Of a stretch of 62,775 nucleotides of DNA, positions 15,167 through 23,964 are shown piece after piece. The notes under the pieces were generated by a model. The model ran no database searches. It was not told where the DNA came from and was given only the letters and a program-made list of their open reading frames with translations. Position numbers and translations under genes: made by a program. Every line of letters begins with the position of its first letter. Positions within the stretch are counted from its first letter, which is position 1. This DNA is from Cryobacterium cryoconiti (GTDB lineage Bacteria; Actinomycetota; Actinomycetes; Actinomycetales; Microbacteriaceae): positions 1 to 62,775 of the forward strand of contig NZ_SOHA01000017.1 in the NCBI RefSeq assembly GCF_004403065.1, written 5' to 3'.

Positions 15167-15171
15167 CGGTT
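15146..15171 (+). promoter_or_regulatory. SigR/SigH-type promoter GGAAT-N18-GTT
   Basis: GGAAT at 15146-15150 and GTT at 15169-15171 are separated by exactly 18 bp, the consensus of SigR/SigH promoters in actinobacteria. It points at sigH, predicting autoregulation with a transcript start near 15178. It spans the aroA start codon. Confidence 0.8.
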
Positions 15172-15210
15172 ATCAGAATAGTCGGTGATCGAAGAGAGAG
15201 GGAGGCCCGG

Positions 15211-15885
15211 GTGACGATGTCCATGGTGCTCGAGCGACCCGAGGCCGCCCAGCGCGACGGCTTAGGATTGTCGGTGATGACAACCGATGCGATTGAAATG
15301 CGAGACCTGTTCGAAGAGCAGGCACTGCCCTTTATCGACCAGCTGTACGCCGCGGCTATGCGCATGACGCGCAATCCCTCCGACGCCCAGGACCTGGTCC
15401 AGGAGACGTTCGTTAAGGCGTTCGCTGCCTTCAAACAGTTCGAACAGGGCACCAATCTGAAGGCCTGGCTGTACCGCATCCTGACCAACACCTTCATCAA
15501 CACCTACCGCAAGAAGCAGCGTGAGCCGTTCCAGGGCACCATCGACGACCTCGAGGACTGGCAGCTCGGCGGCGCGGAATCCCGCACCGCCATGTCGAAC
15601 CGGTCGGCCGAGGCCGAGGCTATCGATCACCTGCCCGACAGCGCCGTGAAGAACGCGTTGCAGTCGATCCCCGAGGACTTCCGGCTGGCTGTCTACTTCG
15701 CCGACGTCGAGGGGTTCTCCTACCAGGAGATCGCCGAAATCATGAAAACACCCATTGGTACCGTAATGAGCCGCCTGCATCGTGGCCGGCGTCTCCTGCG
15801 CGACCTGTTGGCCGGCTACGCCCAGGAGCGCGGCATGGGAACAGCGGCAGCGGACCAGACTCATACCAGGAGCACACCAGCATGA
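15211..15885 (+). CDS. sigH: ECF sigma factor SigH/SigR (thiol-oxidative stress)
   Basis: Up to 224 residues. Region 2 ([17 protein letters not shown]) and region 4 ([10 protein letters not shown], then Thr-Val-Met-Ser-Arg-Leu-His-Arg-Gly) identify a SigR/SigH-type sigma factor controlling thioredoxin and mycothiol genes under disulfide stress. The GTG at 15211 has a strong GGGAGG site 5 nt upstream. A shorter form could start at GTG 15274 or ATG 15277, just after a TAGGAT hexamer at 15263. The Streptomyces homologue also makes long and short forms. The stop overlaps the anti-sigma gene by 4 bp. Confidence 0.95.
   Translation: MTMSMVLERPEAAQRDGLGLSVMTTDAIEMRDLFEEQALPFIDQLYAAAMRMTRNPSDAQDLVQETFVKAFAAFKQFEQGTNLKAWLYRILTNTFINTYRKKQREPFQGTIDDLEDWQLGGAESRTAMSNRSAEAEAIDHLPDSAVKNALQSIPEDFRLAVYFADVEGFSYQEIAEIMKTPIGTVMSRLHRGRRLLRDLLAGYAQERGMGTAAADQTHTRSTPA
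15263..15268 (+). promoter_or_regulatory. Possible internal -10 TAGGAT for a short SigH
   Basis: TAGGAT lies 5 nt before GTG 15274 and 8 nt before ATG 15277, both in frame with sigH. It could direct a constitutive transcript for the short form. The -35 region is weak. Confidence 0.35.
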
Positions 15886-16124
15886 CCGACTGTGGATGCG
15901 AGAAGGCCAAGGCCGAACTCGAGGAATACCTGCACAACGAACTCTGCGGCGAGGACGCTGCCGACATTCAGGAGCACCTCGCGAACTGCAGCGACTGCAA
16001 CAACGAGCACCTGGTCGGGCGCACCCTGACCGAGGCTGTGCAGCGCGCCTGCCGCGAAATGGCGCCCGAAGACCTGCGCGACCAGGTGTTGCTGAAACTG
16101 CGCACCATCCAGTCCGGGCACTAA
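15882..16124 (+). CDS. rshA: Zinc anti-sigma factor RshA/RsrA
   Basis: An 80-residue ZAS-family anti-sigma factor. The zinc motif His32-x3-Cys36-x2-Cys39 is complete, and Cys4 and Cys6 lie near the N-terminus, as in the mycothiol-system anti-sigma-R factors. Under disulfide stress the cysteines oxidise, zinc is lost and SigH is released. It overlaps sigH by 4 bp (ATGA), so the two proteins are made together. It converges on the VOC gene with a 4-bp overlap. Confidence 0.93.
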   Translation: MTDCGCEKAKAELEEYLHNELCGEDAADIQEHLANCSDCNNEHLVGRTLTEAVQRACREMAPEDLRDQVLLKLRTIQSGH

Positions 16125-16930
16125 CCGATCGGCAGGTCGGCGTCCGGCTCCGCGTCGTTCGGCTCGTCGACCGAGCCGAGCACGAACAGCGCCCCGGTCG
16201 GGTCGGTGACCAGCGAGAAGGTGCCGAACTCCGCCGTCCACGGCTCACGGATGACCGTGCCCCCGAGTTGCGTCACGGTCGCGGCGGCCGCGTGCACATC
16301 GGGTACCCCGACGTAGAGCTGCCAGTGGGAGGGAACACTGTCCGGTAGGTGGCCCGCCGCGTCGAAGACGCCCGCCACCATGTCGTCCCCCTCTCCGATC
16401 GTGCTGTAGCGGAAGTCGTCCGTGTCGCTCAGCACGGCCGGCGTCCACCCGAACACCCGGGTATAGAAATCCAGGGCGGCAGAGTAGTCGCGGGTGTTCA
16501 GCTCGTGCCAGACCGGTGTGCCGACTTCGCCGAAGGCACCGAAACCGGTGAACTCGTCGGCCTGCCACACGCCGAAGGGCGCACCCGTCGGATCCATCAG
16601 GATGGCCATTCGTCCCATGGTCCCCACCTGCATCGGTTCGGCCAGCACCTGCGCGGCCGCTGCGCGGGCGGTGGCGACGGTGGCGTCGGCATCCGTCACC
16701 GCCAGGTAGGTCGTCCATGCATCGGGCAGGGTGGAACCCGGCTCCTGGGCGCCCATGCCGGCGACGTCCACGTCACCCTTCTGGAAGGTGACATAGTTGC
16801 CGTACTCCGAACCGGAATCGCTGGCCGTCCAGCCGAACAGCCGCGTGTAGAACTCGCGGGCACGGGGCAGGTCGGAGGTCATCAGGTCGGCCCAGCAGGG
16901 TTCGCCCATTCGGTTCGCGGGGATGGGCAT
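16121..16930 (-). CDS. Two-domain VOC (glyoxalase-like) protein
   Basis: A 269-residue protein made of two vicinal-oxygen-chelate domains (about residues 8-120 and 135-255). Each domain begins with the Pro-x-Trp-x-(Asp/Glu)-Leu pattern and a following Phe-Tyr-x-Arg-(Leu/Val)-Phe-Gly-Trp helix. This tandem type is common in Streptomyces and Microbacteriaceae and is usually described as a hydroxylase or bleomycin-resistance-like protein. The substrate is unknown. It has a GGAG site before ATG 16930. The stop overlaps the end of rshA on the other strand. Confidence 0.85.
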   Translation of the reverse strand: MPIPANRMGEPCWADLMTSDLPRAREFYTRLFGWTASDSGSEYGNYVTFQKGDVDVAGMGAQEPGSTLPDAWTTYLAVTDADATVATARAAAAQVLAEPMQVGTMGRMAILMDPTGAPFGVWQADEFTGFGAFGEVGTPVWHELNTRDYSAALDFYTRVFGWTPAVLSDTDDFRYSTIGEGDDMVAGVFDAAGHLPDSVPSHWQLYVGVPDVHAAAATVTQLGGTVIREPWTAEFGTFSLVTDPTGALFVLGSVDEPNDAEPDADLPIG

Positions 16931-17027
16931 GATGGGGCTCCTTGTCTGTGGGCAGTGGTGCCAGCGTAGAGCCTGATGCCGACGTCGACAATGACCCGAG
17001 CAGGACTCGGCTCAGGACAGACGCGGA

Positions 17028-17055
17028 ACGGGCCGCACCCGGAGGTGCGGCCCGT
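17028..17055 (-). terminator. Hairpin terminator after kgd
   Basis: A perfect 11-bp inverted repeat (ACGGGCCGCAC / GTGCGGCCCGT) with a 6-nt loop lies 30 bp beyond the kgd stop. It is not followed by a U-run, so termination efficiency is uncertain. Confidence 0.6.
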
Positions 17056-17084
17056 CTGCCGTGCGGTTGTGTCGTAGAGACCGT

Positions 17085-20000
17085 CTACAGGGTGAGGGCC
17101 TGACGCAGCAGCTCGGCTTGCTCGGCGGCGTGCCGCTTCGCCGACCCGGCCGCCGGAGACGCCGACGCCGCGCGGGAGAAGAGGCGCACCGGGCGCGGGC
17201 CCAGCTTGTTCGTCTCCAGGTAGAAGAACGGCCAGGCACCCTGGTTCTCCGGCTCATCCTGCACCCAGGCGAGTTCGGCGTCGGGGTACTGGTCGGCGAC
17301 GTGCTTGAGCTCGGCGGCAGGCAGCGGGTAGAACTGCTCCATCCGTACCAGCGCGATCTCCGGGTTGGGGTTCTTGTCGAGTTCGGCGAGCAGGTCGTAG
17401 TAGAGCTTGCCGGCCATGAACAGCACCCGCTTGACCCGTGACTTGTCGGTGATCCGGGCGTCGTCGATGACCGTTTCGAACCGGCCGGAGGTGAAATCGG
17501 CGACCGGGCTGGTCGCCCCGCGCAGGCGCAGCATCGACTTCGGCGTGAACACGATCAGCGGACGACGGGGGCGCATGTACGCCTGGCGGCGCAGCAGGTG
17601 GAAGTACGAGGCCGGCGTCGACGGGCGCGCGACGGTCATGTTGTCCTCCGCGCACAGCTGCAGATAGCGCTCGATGCGGGCCGACGAGTGGTCGGGGCCC
17701 TGGCCCTCATACCCGTGCGGCAACAGCAGCACGACGGATGACCGCTGGCCCCACTTCTGCTCGGCCGAGGAAACGAACTCGTCGATGACCGTCTGGGCGC
17801 CGTTGGCGAAGTCACCGAACTGGGCCTCCCACAGCACGAGGGCGTCGGCGCGTTCCACCGAATAGCCGTACTCGAAGCCCATGGCGGCGTATTCGCTGAG
17901 CAGCGAGTCATAGATCCAGAACCGGGCCTGGTCCTCGCTGAGGTTGGCCAGCGGCAACCACTCCTGACCGTTGACCCGGTCGTGGAGCACCGCGTGGCGT
18001 TGCACGAACGTGCCGCGGCGGGCATCCTGGCCCGCGAAGCGCACCGGGGTGCGCTCGACCAGGAGGGAGCCGAGGGCGAGAAGCTCACCGAAGCTCCAGT
18101 CGATGTTGCCGTTGCGGCTCATGTCGTGGCGCTTCTGCATGAGCTGCTGCAGCTTGTTGTGCACCGTGAAGCCCGCGGGCTTGTTCATGAAGGCGTCGCC
18201 GATCAGGTGCACGACGGCCTCGGGCACCCCGGTGGTCGCCGGTTCGCCGACCTGGTCGTCGTGGCGGCCGGCTCCGTTGTTGCCGGCGCCGAGGCCCTGC
18301 GGTGTGGCGCCGACGATCGGGATCGAGGAGGACTGCGCCGCGTGCGTCTCCATGAACGCGCGCTCGAGGCGGTCCTGGAAGTCGGCGTGGGATGCCTCGT
18401 ATTCCTCCTGGGTGATGTCGCCACGACCGACGAGAGCTTCCGTGTACAGCTTCCGGACGGACCGCTTGGCCTCGATCAGGTTGTACATCAGCGGCTGGGT
18501 CATCGAGGGGTCGTCGCCCTCGTTGTGTCCGCGCCGGCGGTAGCAGACGAGGTCGATGACGACGTCCCGCTTGAATTCCTGGCGGTACGCGAAGGCGAGT
18601 TCGGCCACCCGCACCACGGCTTCGGGGTCGTCCCCGTTGACGTGGAAGATGGGGGCCTGGATGGTCTTGGCGACATCCGTCGAGTACACCGAGGTGCGGC
18701 CGTCGCCGGGCAACGTGGTGAAGCCGACCTGGTTGTTCACGACCAGGTGGATGGTGCCGCCGGTGCGGAAACCGCGCAACTGGGACATCTGCAGCGTCTC
18801 CAGGACGATGCCCTGGCCCGCCATCGCGGCATCGCCGTGCACGAGGACCGGGAGCGTGGAGAAGGTGCCGATCGGCTTGCGATCCTGCTTGGCGCGCACG
18901 ATGCCCTCGAGGACGCCGTCCACCGCCTCGAGGTGCGAGGGGTTCGCGGCCAGGTAGACCGGCATCTCCGTGCCGTCGGTGGCCCGGAAGGTGCCCTCCG
19001 TGCCGAGGTGGTACTTGACGTCGCCCGAACCCTGCACCGTGCGGGGATCCTGCGTGCCCTCGAACTCGCGGAAGATCTGGCCGTAGGTCTTGCCGGCGAT
19101 GTTGGTGAGCACGTTCAGACGGCCGCGGTGGGCCATGCCGATGCAGACCTCGTCGAGGCCGGCATCCGCTGCACCCTGCAGGATGGAATCGAGCAGGGCG
19201 ATGGTGGACTCGCCACCCTCTAGGCTGAACCGCTTCTGGCCCACGTACTTCGTCTGCAGGAAGGTCTCGAAGGCCTCGGCCTCGTTGAGCTTGCCGAGGA
19301 TGCGCATCTGCTCGTCATGCGTGGGCTTGACGTAGCTCTTCTCCATCTTCTCCTGCATCCACTTGCGCTGGGCAGGGTCCTGGATGTGCATGTACTCGAT
19401 GCCCGTGGTGCGGCAGTAGGAGTCGCGGAGCACGCCGAGGATGTCGCGGAGCAGCATCAGACGCTTGTCGCCGAAGCCGCCGGTCACGAACTGGCGGTCC
19501 AGGTCCCAGAAGGTCAAGCCGTGGTTGGAGATGTCGAGGTCGGGGTGCGTGCGCTGTGTGTACTCCAGCGGGTCGATGTCGGCCATCAGATGGCCGCGCA
19601 CGCGGTAGGCGTTGATCAGTTCCTGCACCCGGGCGGTCTTGTCGACCGCGCTGGCCAGGTCGACGCTGATGTCGGGAGCCCAGTGGATCGGGTCATACGG
19701 GATGCGCAGGGCCGAGAAGATGTCCTCGTAGAAGTTGTGCTGGCCGATCAACAGCTCATGCACGATCTTCAGGAACTCGCCCGAGCCCGCTCCCTGGATG
19801 ACCCGGTGGTCGTAGGTGCTGGTGAGCGTGATGGTCTTGGAGATGGCCAGGCCGGTGAGGGTCTTGACGCTGGAACCCTGGAACTCGGCCGGGTAGTCGA
19901 GCGCGCCGGCGCCGATGATGCAGCCCTGGCCCTTCATCAGGCGCGGCACCGAGTGCACCGTGCCGATGCCGCCGGGGTTGGTCAGCGAGACCGTGGCCCC

Positions 20001-20891
20001 GGAGAAGTCATCCGCGCTCAGCTTGCCCTTGCGGGCCCGGGTGACGAGGTCCTCGTAGGAGGAGAGGTACTCGCCGAAGGTCATGGTGTCCGCGCGCTTG
20101 ATGGCCGGGACCATGAGGGAGCGGGTGCCGTCGGGCTTGGGCAGGTCGATGGCGATGCCGAGGCCGACGTGGGCAGGGGCGATGACCGAGGGCTTGCCGT
20201 CGATCTCGTTGTAGTACACGTTCTGGCTGGGGAACATCTTCAGCGCCTGGATCAGAGCCCAGCCGATCAGGTGCGTGAACGAAACCTTGCCGCCGCGTGA
20301 GCGCTTCATGTGGTTGTTCATCACGATTCGGTTGTCGATGAGCAGCTTCGCCGGGATGGTGCGCACGCTGGTGGCCGTGGGGACCGTCAGGCTGGTCGCC
20401 ATGTTCGCCGCGAGGCTCTTGGACATGCCGCGGAGCGGGGTGACGACGTCGACCTCGGCGTCAGCGGCGGCCGACTGCTGCGACGCGATGGGCATGTCGG
20501 CCGGCACGGGGACCGGCTTGGGGGCGCTGGAGGTCGTGCGCGCGGTGCGCTGCCCGTTGACCACGGGGATGGGCGACGTGATCGGGGCCGGTTCAGCGGG
20601 TGCTGCGAGGGCCTCGGCGCTGGAGGCCGGGGTGCCCGCCGGCGCGCTCACTGCGGGAGCCTGGCTCGCGGGCGCTGCGCCTGCGGAGGCCTCGTCCGCG
20701 GGAGCGCCGGAACCGCCGCTACGTCCGTTCGCGGTCTGGTGGTAGCTCTCCAGGACGGGCCACCAGGACTCGTCCACCAGCTTCTTGTCGACGAGGTACC
20801 GTTCGTACAGTTCGTCGACGAGCCACTCATTCGCTCCGAATTCACCCGACGTGGTTTCGTCGGATCCACTACCGGTCAACTGGCTTGACAC
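17085..20891 (-). CDS. kgd: Multifunctional 2-oxoglutarate decarboxylase/dehydrogenase E1-E2 fusion
   Basis: A 1268-residue TCA-cycle enzyme with the fused architecture found only in Actinobacteria. The first about 40 residues are the E1 N-terminal helix, followed by an Ala/Pro-rich linker (about 45-130). A succinyltransferase (E2-type) catalytic domain follows, with His362 in Asp-His-Arg-Val-Ile-Gln-Gly. The E1 domains then bind thiamine diphosphate (Met-Ala-His-Arg-Gly-Arg-Leu, and Gly-Asp-Ala-Ala-Met-Ala-Gly-Gln-Gly). There is no lipoyl domain, so it must borrow one from pyruvate dehydrogenase E2. The GTG at 20891 matches the family start Ser-Ser-Gln-Leu-Thr-Gly. An upstream ATG would add 35 unrelated residues. 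Confidence 0.95.
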   Translation of the reverse strand: MSSQLTGSGSDETTSGEFGANEWLVDELYERYLVDKKLVDESWWPVLESYHQTANGRSGGSGAPADEASAGAAPASQAPAVSAPAGTPASSAEALAAPAEPAPITSPIPVVNGQRTARTTSSAPKPVPVPADMPIASQQSAAADAEVDVVTPLRGMSKSLAANMATSLTVPTATSVRTIPAKLLIDNRIVMNNHMKRSRGGKVSFTHLIGWALIQALKMFPSQNVYYNEIDGKPSVIAPAHVGLGIAIDLPKPDGTRSLMVPAIKRADTMTFGEYLSSYEDLVTRARKGKLSADDFSGATVSLTNPGGIGTVHSVPRLMKGQGCIIGAGALDYPAEFQGSSVKTLTGLAISKTITLTSTYDHRVIQGAGSGEFLKIVHELLIGQHNFYEDIFSALRIPYDPIHWAPDISVDLASAVDKTARVQELINAYRVRGHLMADIDPLEYTQRTHPDLDISNHGLTFWDLDRQFVTGGFGDKRLMLLRDILGVLRDSYCRTTGIEYMHIQDPAQRKWMQEKMEKSYVKPTHDEQMRILGKLNEAEAFETFLQTKYVGQKRFSLEGGESTIALLDSILQGAADAGLDEVCIGMAHRGRLNVLTNIAGKTYGQIFREFEGTQDPRTVQGSGDVKYHLGTEGTFRATDGTEMPVYLAANPSHLEAVDGVLEGIVRAKQDRKPIGTFSTLPVLVHGDAAMAGQGIVLETLQMSQLRGFRTGGTIHLVVNNQVGFTTLPGDGRTSVYSTDVAKTIQAPIFHVNGDDPEAVVRVAELAFAYRQEFKRDVVIDLVCYRRRGHNEGDDPSMTQPLMYNLIEAKRSVRKLYTEALVGRGDITQEEYEASHADFQDRLERAFMETHAAQSSSIPIVGATPQGLGAGNNGAGRHDDQVGEPATTGVPEAVVHLIGDAFMNKPAGFTVHNKLQQLMQKRHDMSRNGNIDWSFGELLALGSLLVERTPVRFAGQDARRGTFVQRHAVLHDRVNGQEWLPLANLSEDQARFWIYDSLLSEYAAMGFEYGYSVERADALVLWEAQFGDFANGAQTVIDEFVSSAEQKWGQRSSVVLLLPHGYEGQGPDHSSARIERYLQLCAEDNMTVARPSTPASYFHLLRRQAYMRPRRPLIVFTPKSMLRLRGATSPVADFTSGRFETVIDDARITDKSRVKRVLFMAGKLYYDLLAELDKNPNPEIALVRMEQFYPLPAAELKHVADQYPDAELAWVQDEPENQGAWPFFYLETNKLGPRPVRLFSRAASASPAAGSAKRHAAEQAELLRQALTL

Positions 20892-21009
20892 AGCCGGTTC
20901 CCACTCTCTACGTTGATTTTGAATGTCCCGGGCATTCTGGATACCCGATGCGGTCTGCCCATCCAGCCTAATCCCATCGGGCGTGGCAGCGGGCATCCGC
21001 GCGGGGCGC

Positions 21010-21015
21010 TAGCGT
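21010..21015 (+). promoter_or_regulatory. -10 element TAGCGT, guaB1
   Basis: TAGCGT ends 7 nt before the ATG at 21023, so the guaB1 transcript is probably leaderless. Confidence 0.45.
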
Positions 21016-21022
21016 TATTTGC

Positions 21023-22462
21023 ATGCAGTTCTATGGAGCGGTTCCCAGCCACGATCTCACGTATTCCGACGTTTTCCTCGTGCCCAGCCAATCAGAAGTC
21101 AGCAGCCGCCTCGCTGTCTCCCTCGCCCCGGGTGACGGCAGCGGGGCCACGATTCCGATCGTGTCGGCCAACATGAACTCGGTGACCGGTCCGCGGCTGG
21201 CGGCCGCTCTGGCCCGTCGCGGAGGGCTCGGCGTGCTGCCGCAGGACATGCACCTGCAGGACCTCGACGCCGCGATCCGCTGGGTCAAGGCCCAGTCGAC
21301 CCGCTTCGACACCCCGTTCAACTTCGCCCCGGGGGACACCGTGGCGCTCGCGCTGCGGCAGGTGCCGCCCGTGGCCGGACAGGGTCTGGTCATCACCGAC
21401 CCGAACGGCGACTACCTGGGCGCCATCGACGCGTCCCGGCTCGCGACCGCGCTGCCCGACGCGCTCCTCGGGGACCTCCTGCACGGCGCCATGACCTCCC
21501 TCGACGCCGACGACATCGAGGGCCCGCGCCGCGCGTTCGACGTGATGACGGAGGCTGAGCTCGACTTCGCCACCGTGCAGCACCACGGCCGGGTGATCGG
21601 CACCCTCAGCCGCAAGAGTGCGCTGCGCTCAACCCTCTACCAGCCGGCCCTCGACGCGCAGGGCCGTCTGCGCGTGGCTGCCGCGGTCGGCATCAACGGC
21701 GACATCGCGGCCAAGGCCACGGCGCTGGTCGCCGCGGGGGTCGACGTGCTCGTGATCGACACCGCGCACGGTCACCAGGGCGGTATGACGCGGGCGATCA
21801 AGATCGTCGCGGACCTGGGGCTCGGCATTCCGATTGTGGCGGGCAACGTCGTGACCGCGGATGCCGTGGGCGACCTCGTGGGCGCAGGCGCCTCCATTGT
21901 GAAGGTCGGTGTCGGCCCCGGCGCCATGTGCACGACGCGCATGATGACGGCCGTGGGCCGACCCCAATTCTCCGCCGTGCTCGAGACCGCGGCAGCAGCC
22001 CGGGAGCTCGGAGCGCACGTGTGGGCCGACGGCGGAGTGCGCTACCCGCGCGACGTGGCGCTCGCGCTGGCCGCCGGCGCGGCATCCGTGATGATCGGGT
22101 CGTGGTTCGCCGGCACGATCGAGGCTCCCGGACTGCTCGACCGGGACGCGTCGGGCGGCATCTACAAGGAGAGCTGGGGGATGGCCTCGACCAAGGCCGT
22201 GCGCCAGCGGTTCGACCGCCTCGACGCCTACGAACTGGCCCGCAAGACGCTCTTCGCCGAAGGGATCTCCAGTTCGAAGATCTACCTCGATCCGCTGCGG
22301 CCGTCGGTCGAGGACCTGCTCGACATGATCACCTCCGGGGTGCGCAGCTCCTTCACCTATGCCGGTGCGACCTCGGTCGCGGAATTCCACACCCGGGCGC
22401 TGGTCGGCATCCAATCGGCGGCCGGCTACGAGGAGGGCAAGGCGCTGCCCGTCTCCTGGTAG
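21023..22462 (+). CDS. guaB1: GuaB1-family protein (IMPDH-like, GMP reductase type)
   Basis: A 479-residue TIM-barrel protein of the IMP dehydrogenase/GMP reductase superfamily, with a CBS pair inserted at about 95-205. The catalytic loop Gly-Val-Gly-Pro-Gly-Ala-Met-Cys-Thr-Thr-Arg holds the nucleophilic cysteine. The GuaB1 clade was long called an IMP dehydrogenase-related protein. In mycobacteria it has been described as a CBS-containing GMP reductase that returns GMP to IMP, and I assign that role by family. The gene is monocistronic, divergent from kgd, and ends 70 bp before the first CNNM gene cluster. Confidence 0.88.
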   Translation: MQFYGAVPSHDLTYSDVFLVPSQSEVSSRLAVSLAPGDGSGATIPIVSANMNSVTGPRLAAALARRGGLGVLPQDMHLQDLDAAIRWVKAQSTRFDTPFNFAPGDTVALALRQVPPVAGQGLVITDPNGDYLGAIDASRLATALPDALLGDLLHGAMTSLDADDIEGPRRAFDVMTEAELDFATVQHHGRVIGTLSRKSALRSTLYQPALDAQGRLRVAAAVGINGDIAAKATALVAAGVDVLVIDTAHGHQGGMTRAIKIVADLGLGIPIVAGNVVTADAVGDLVGAGASIVKVGVGPGAMCTTRMMTAVGRPQFSAVLETAAAARELGAHVWADGGVRYPRDVALALAAGAASVMIGSWFAGTIEAPGLLDRDASGGIYKESWGMASTKAVRQRFDRLDAYELARKTLFAEGISSSKIYLDPLRPSVEDLLDMITSGVRSSFTYAGATSVAEFHTRALVGIQSAAGYEEGKALPVSW

Positions 22463-22532
22463 CGGGGAGCGAACGCCGGCGGGGCTCCGGCCGCGCGCAC
22501 GGTCGGTGCCGGGCGGTAGACTTGGCGAAATA

Positions 22533-22643
22533 ATGGACGACCCCCCTTCTGCCTTTTCGCCCGACCCTGCCTTCCGCCACCCGCATGGTTCGTCGCCGGT
22601 GACCGCCGCCTCTTCATCGGCCGGTGACAGCATCCATGTATGA
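22533..22643 (+). other. Possible short leader ORF before the CNNM gene
   Basis: A 36-codon frame starts with ATG 22533, 10 nt after a TAGACT hexamer (22517-22522), and ends 20 nt inside the first CNNM gene in a different frame. Its Ser/Pro/His-rich peptide has no family. It may be an upstream ORF tuning translation of the membrane protein, or chance. Confidence 0.3.
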
Positions 22644-23964
22644 GTGGATTCTGCTGACCGTGGGGCTGCTGCTCACGGTGGGCACGGGCCTCTTCGTCGC
22701 CAGCGAGTTCGCCCTGGTCAATCTGGACCGTTCCGAGCTCGAGGCGCGTCGCGACCGCGGGGAGACCCGCCTCGGCCTGACCATCGCCGCGCTCCGGATC
22801 ACCTCGACGCACCTTTCCAGCGCCCAGCTCGGCATCACCCTCACCACCCTGCTCACCGGCTACACCATGGAGCCGGCGCTGACGGGCCTGCTCTCACCGC
22901 CGCTGACCGCCCTGGGGCTGTCCCCGGCGGTAGTTCCTCTTGTGGCGGTCACAATCGCGGTCGTCGTCGCCACCCTGGCGTCGATGATCATCGGCGAGTT
23001 GGTGCCGAAGAACTTCGCCCTCGCGCTGCCGGTGCAGACCGCGAAGATGGTCATCCCGTTCCAGACCCTCTTCACGACCGTGTTCAAGCCCGCCGTGGTC
23101 GTGCTCAACGGCAGCGCCAACGGGGTGCTCCGGTCGATCGGGATCGAACCGAAGGAGGAACTCTCCGGCGCGCGCACCGCCGAGGAACTGTCCTCCCTCG
23201 TTCGCCGCTCGGCCAGCGCCGGGTTGCTGGAGAAGGACACCGCGACGCTGCTGCACCGCACGCTGCTCTTCTCCGGGCACACGGCGTCGGATGTGATGAC
23301 ACCGCGCCCGCGGGTGGCCAGCATCCAGCGCACCGATTCCGCCCAGGCCGTCATCGAGCTCACTCGCCAGACCGGCTATTCCCGTTTCCCCGTCGTCGAC
23401 GAGGGCGTCGACGACATCGTCGGCATCGTGCACGTGAAGCAGGCCGTGGCCGTTCCCCGGCGACGGCGGGCGGATGTCCCGGTGTCGGCACTCCAGTCGG
23501 AGGCCATCCGCGTTCCCGAGACCATGAAACTCGACGGACTGCTGACCGAGCTGCGCGGCCGCGGCTACCAGATGGCGATCGTGGTCGACGAGTACGGGGG
23601 CACGGCCGGCGTGGCCACCCTGGAAGACCTGGTCGAGGAACTCGTCGGCGAGGTGGCCGACGAGCACGACCGGGCCCGGGCCGGCGTGGTGCTGTCGACC
23701 GATTCGCTGACCTTCCCCGGCATGCTCCGCCCGGACGAATTGCTGGAACGCGCCGGCGTCGCCATCCCGGAAGACGGCCCGTACGAGACCGTGGCCGGGT
23801 TCGTGATGAGCCAGCTGGGCCGCCTGCCCGTGGTCGGCGACACCGTGCAACTGCCCGCCGGTCTGCTGGCCGTGGAACGGCTCGACGGCCGTCGGATCGA
23901 CCGGCTGCGATTCACGCCCGTGGTCGAACCCGCAGAGGAGACCGAGGTGAACCACAATGAGTGA
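22624..23964 (+). CDS. CNNM/CorC-family membrane protein (hemolysin family), first paralogue
   Basis: 446 residues. Residues about 4-190 form the CNNM (DUF21) transmembrane domain with four helices. A CBS pair follows (about 205-330, with Asp-Val-Met-Thr-Pro-Arg), and then a CorC_HlyC C-terminal domain (about 345-430). Family members export Mg2+ or Co2+, and the old name hemolysin is misleading. The start is GTG 22624, or ATG 22636 which begins right at the first helix. The end overlaps the second CNNM gene by 8 bp, so the two paralogues form a coupled pair and possibly a heterodimer. Confidence 0.88.
   Translation: MTASMYEWILLTVGLLLTVGTGLFVASEFALVNLDRSELEARRDRGETRLGLTIAALRITSTHLSSAQLGITLTTLLTGYTMEPALTGLLSPPLTALGLSPAVVPLVAVTIAVVVATLASMIIGELVPKNFALALPVQTAKMVIPFQTLFTTVFKPAVVVLNGSANGVLRSIGIEPKEELSGARTAEELSSLVRRSASAGLLEKDTATLLHRTLLFSGHTASDVMTPRPRVASIQRTDSAQAVIELTRQTGYSRFPVVDEGVDDIVGIVHVKQAVAVPRRRRADVPVSALQSEAIRVPETMKLDGLLTELRGRGYQMAIVVDEYGGTAGVATLEDLVEELVGEVADEHDRARAGVVLSTDSLTFPGMLRPDELLERAGVAIPEDGPYETVAGFVMSQLGRLPVVGDTVQLPAGLLAVERLDGRRIDRLRFTPVVEPAEETEVNHNE

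Noticed and set aside
17982..19223. Long plus-strand frame (413 aa) opposite kgd
   Set aside because: An antisense shadow of the conserved kgd gene with no motifs.
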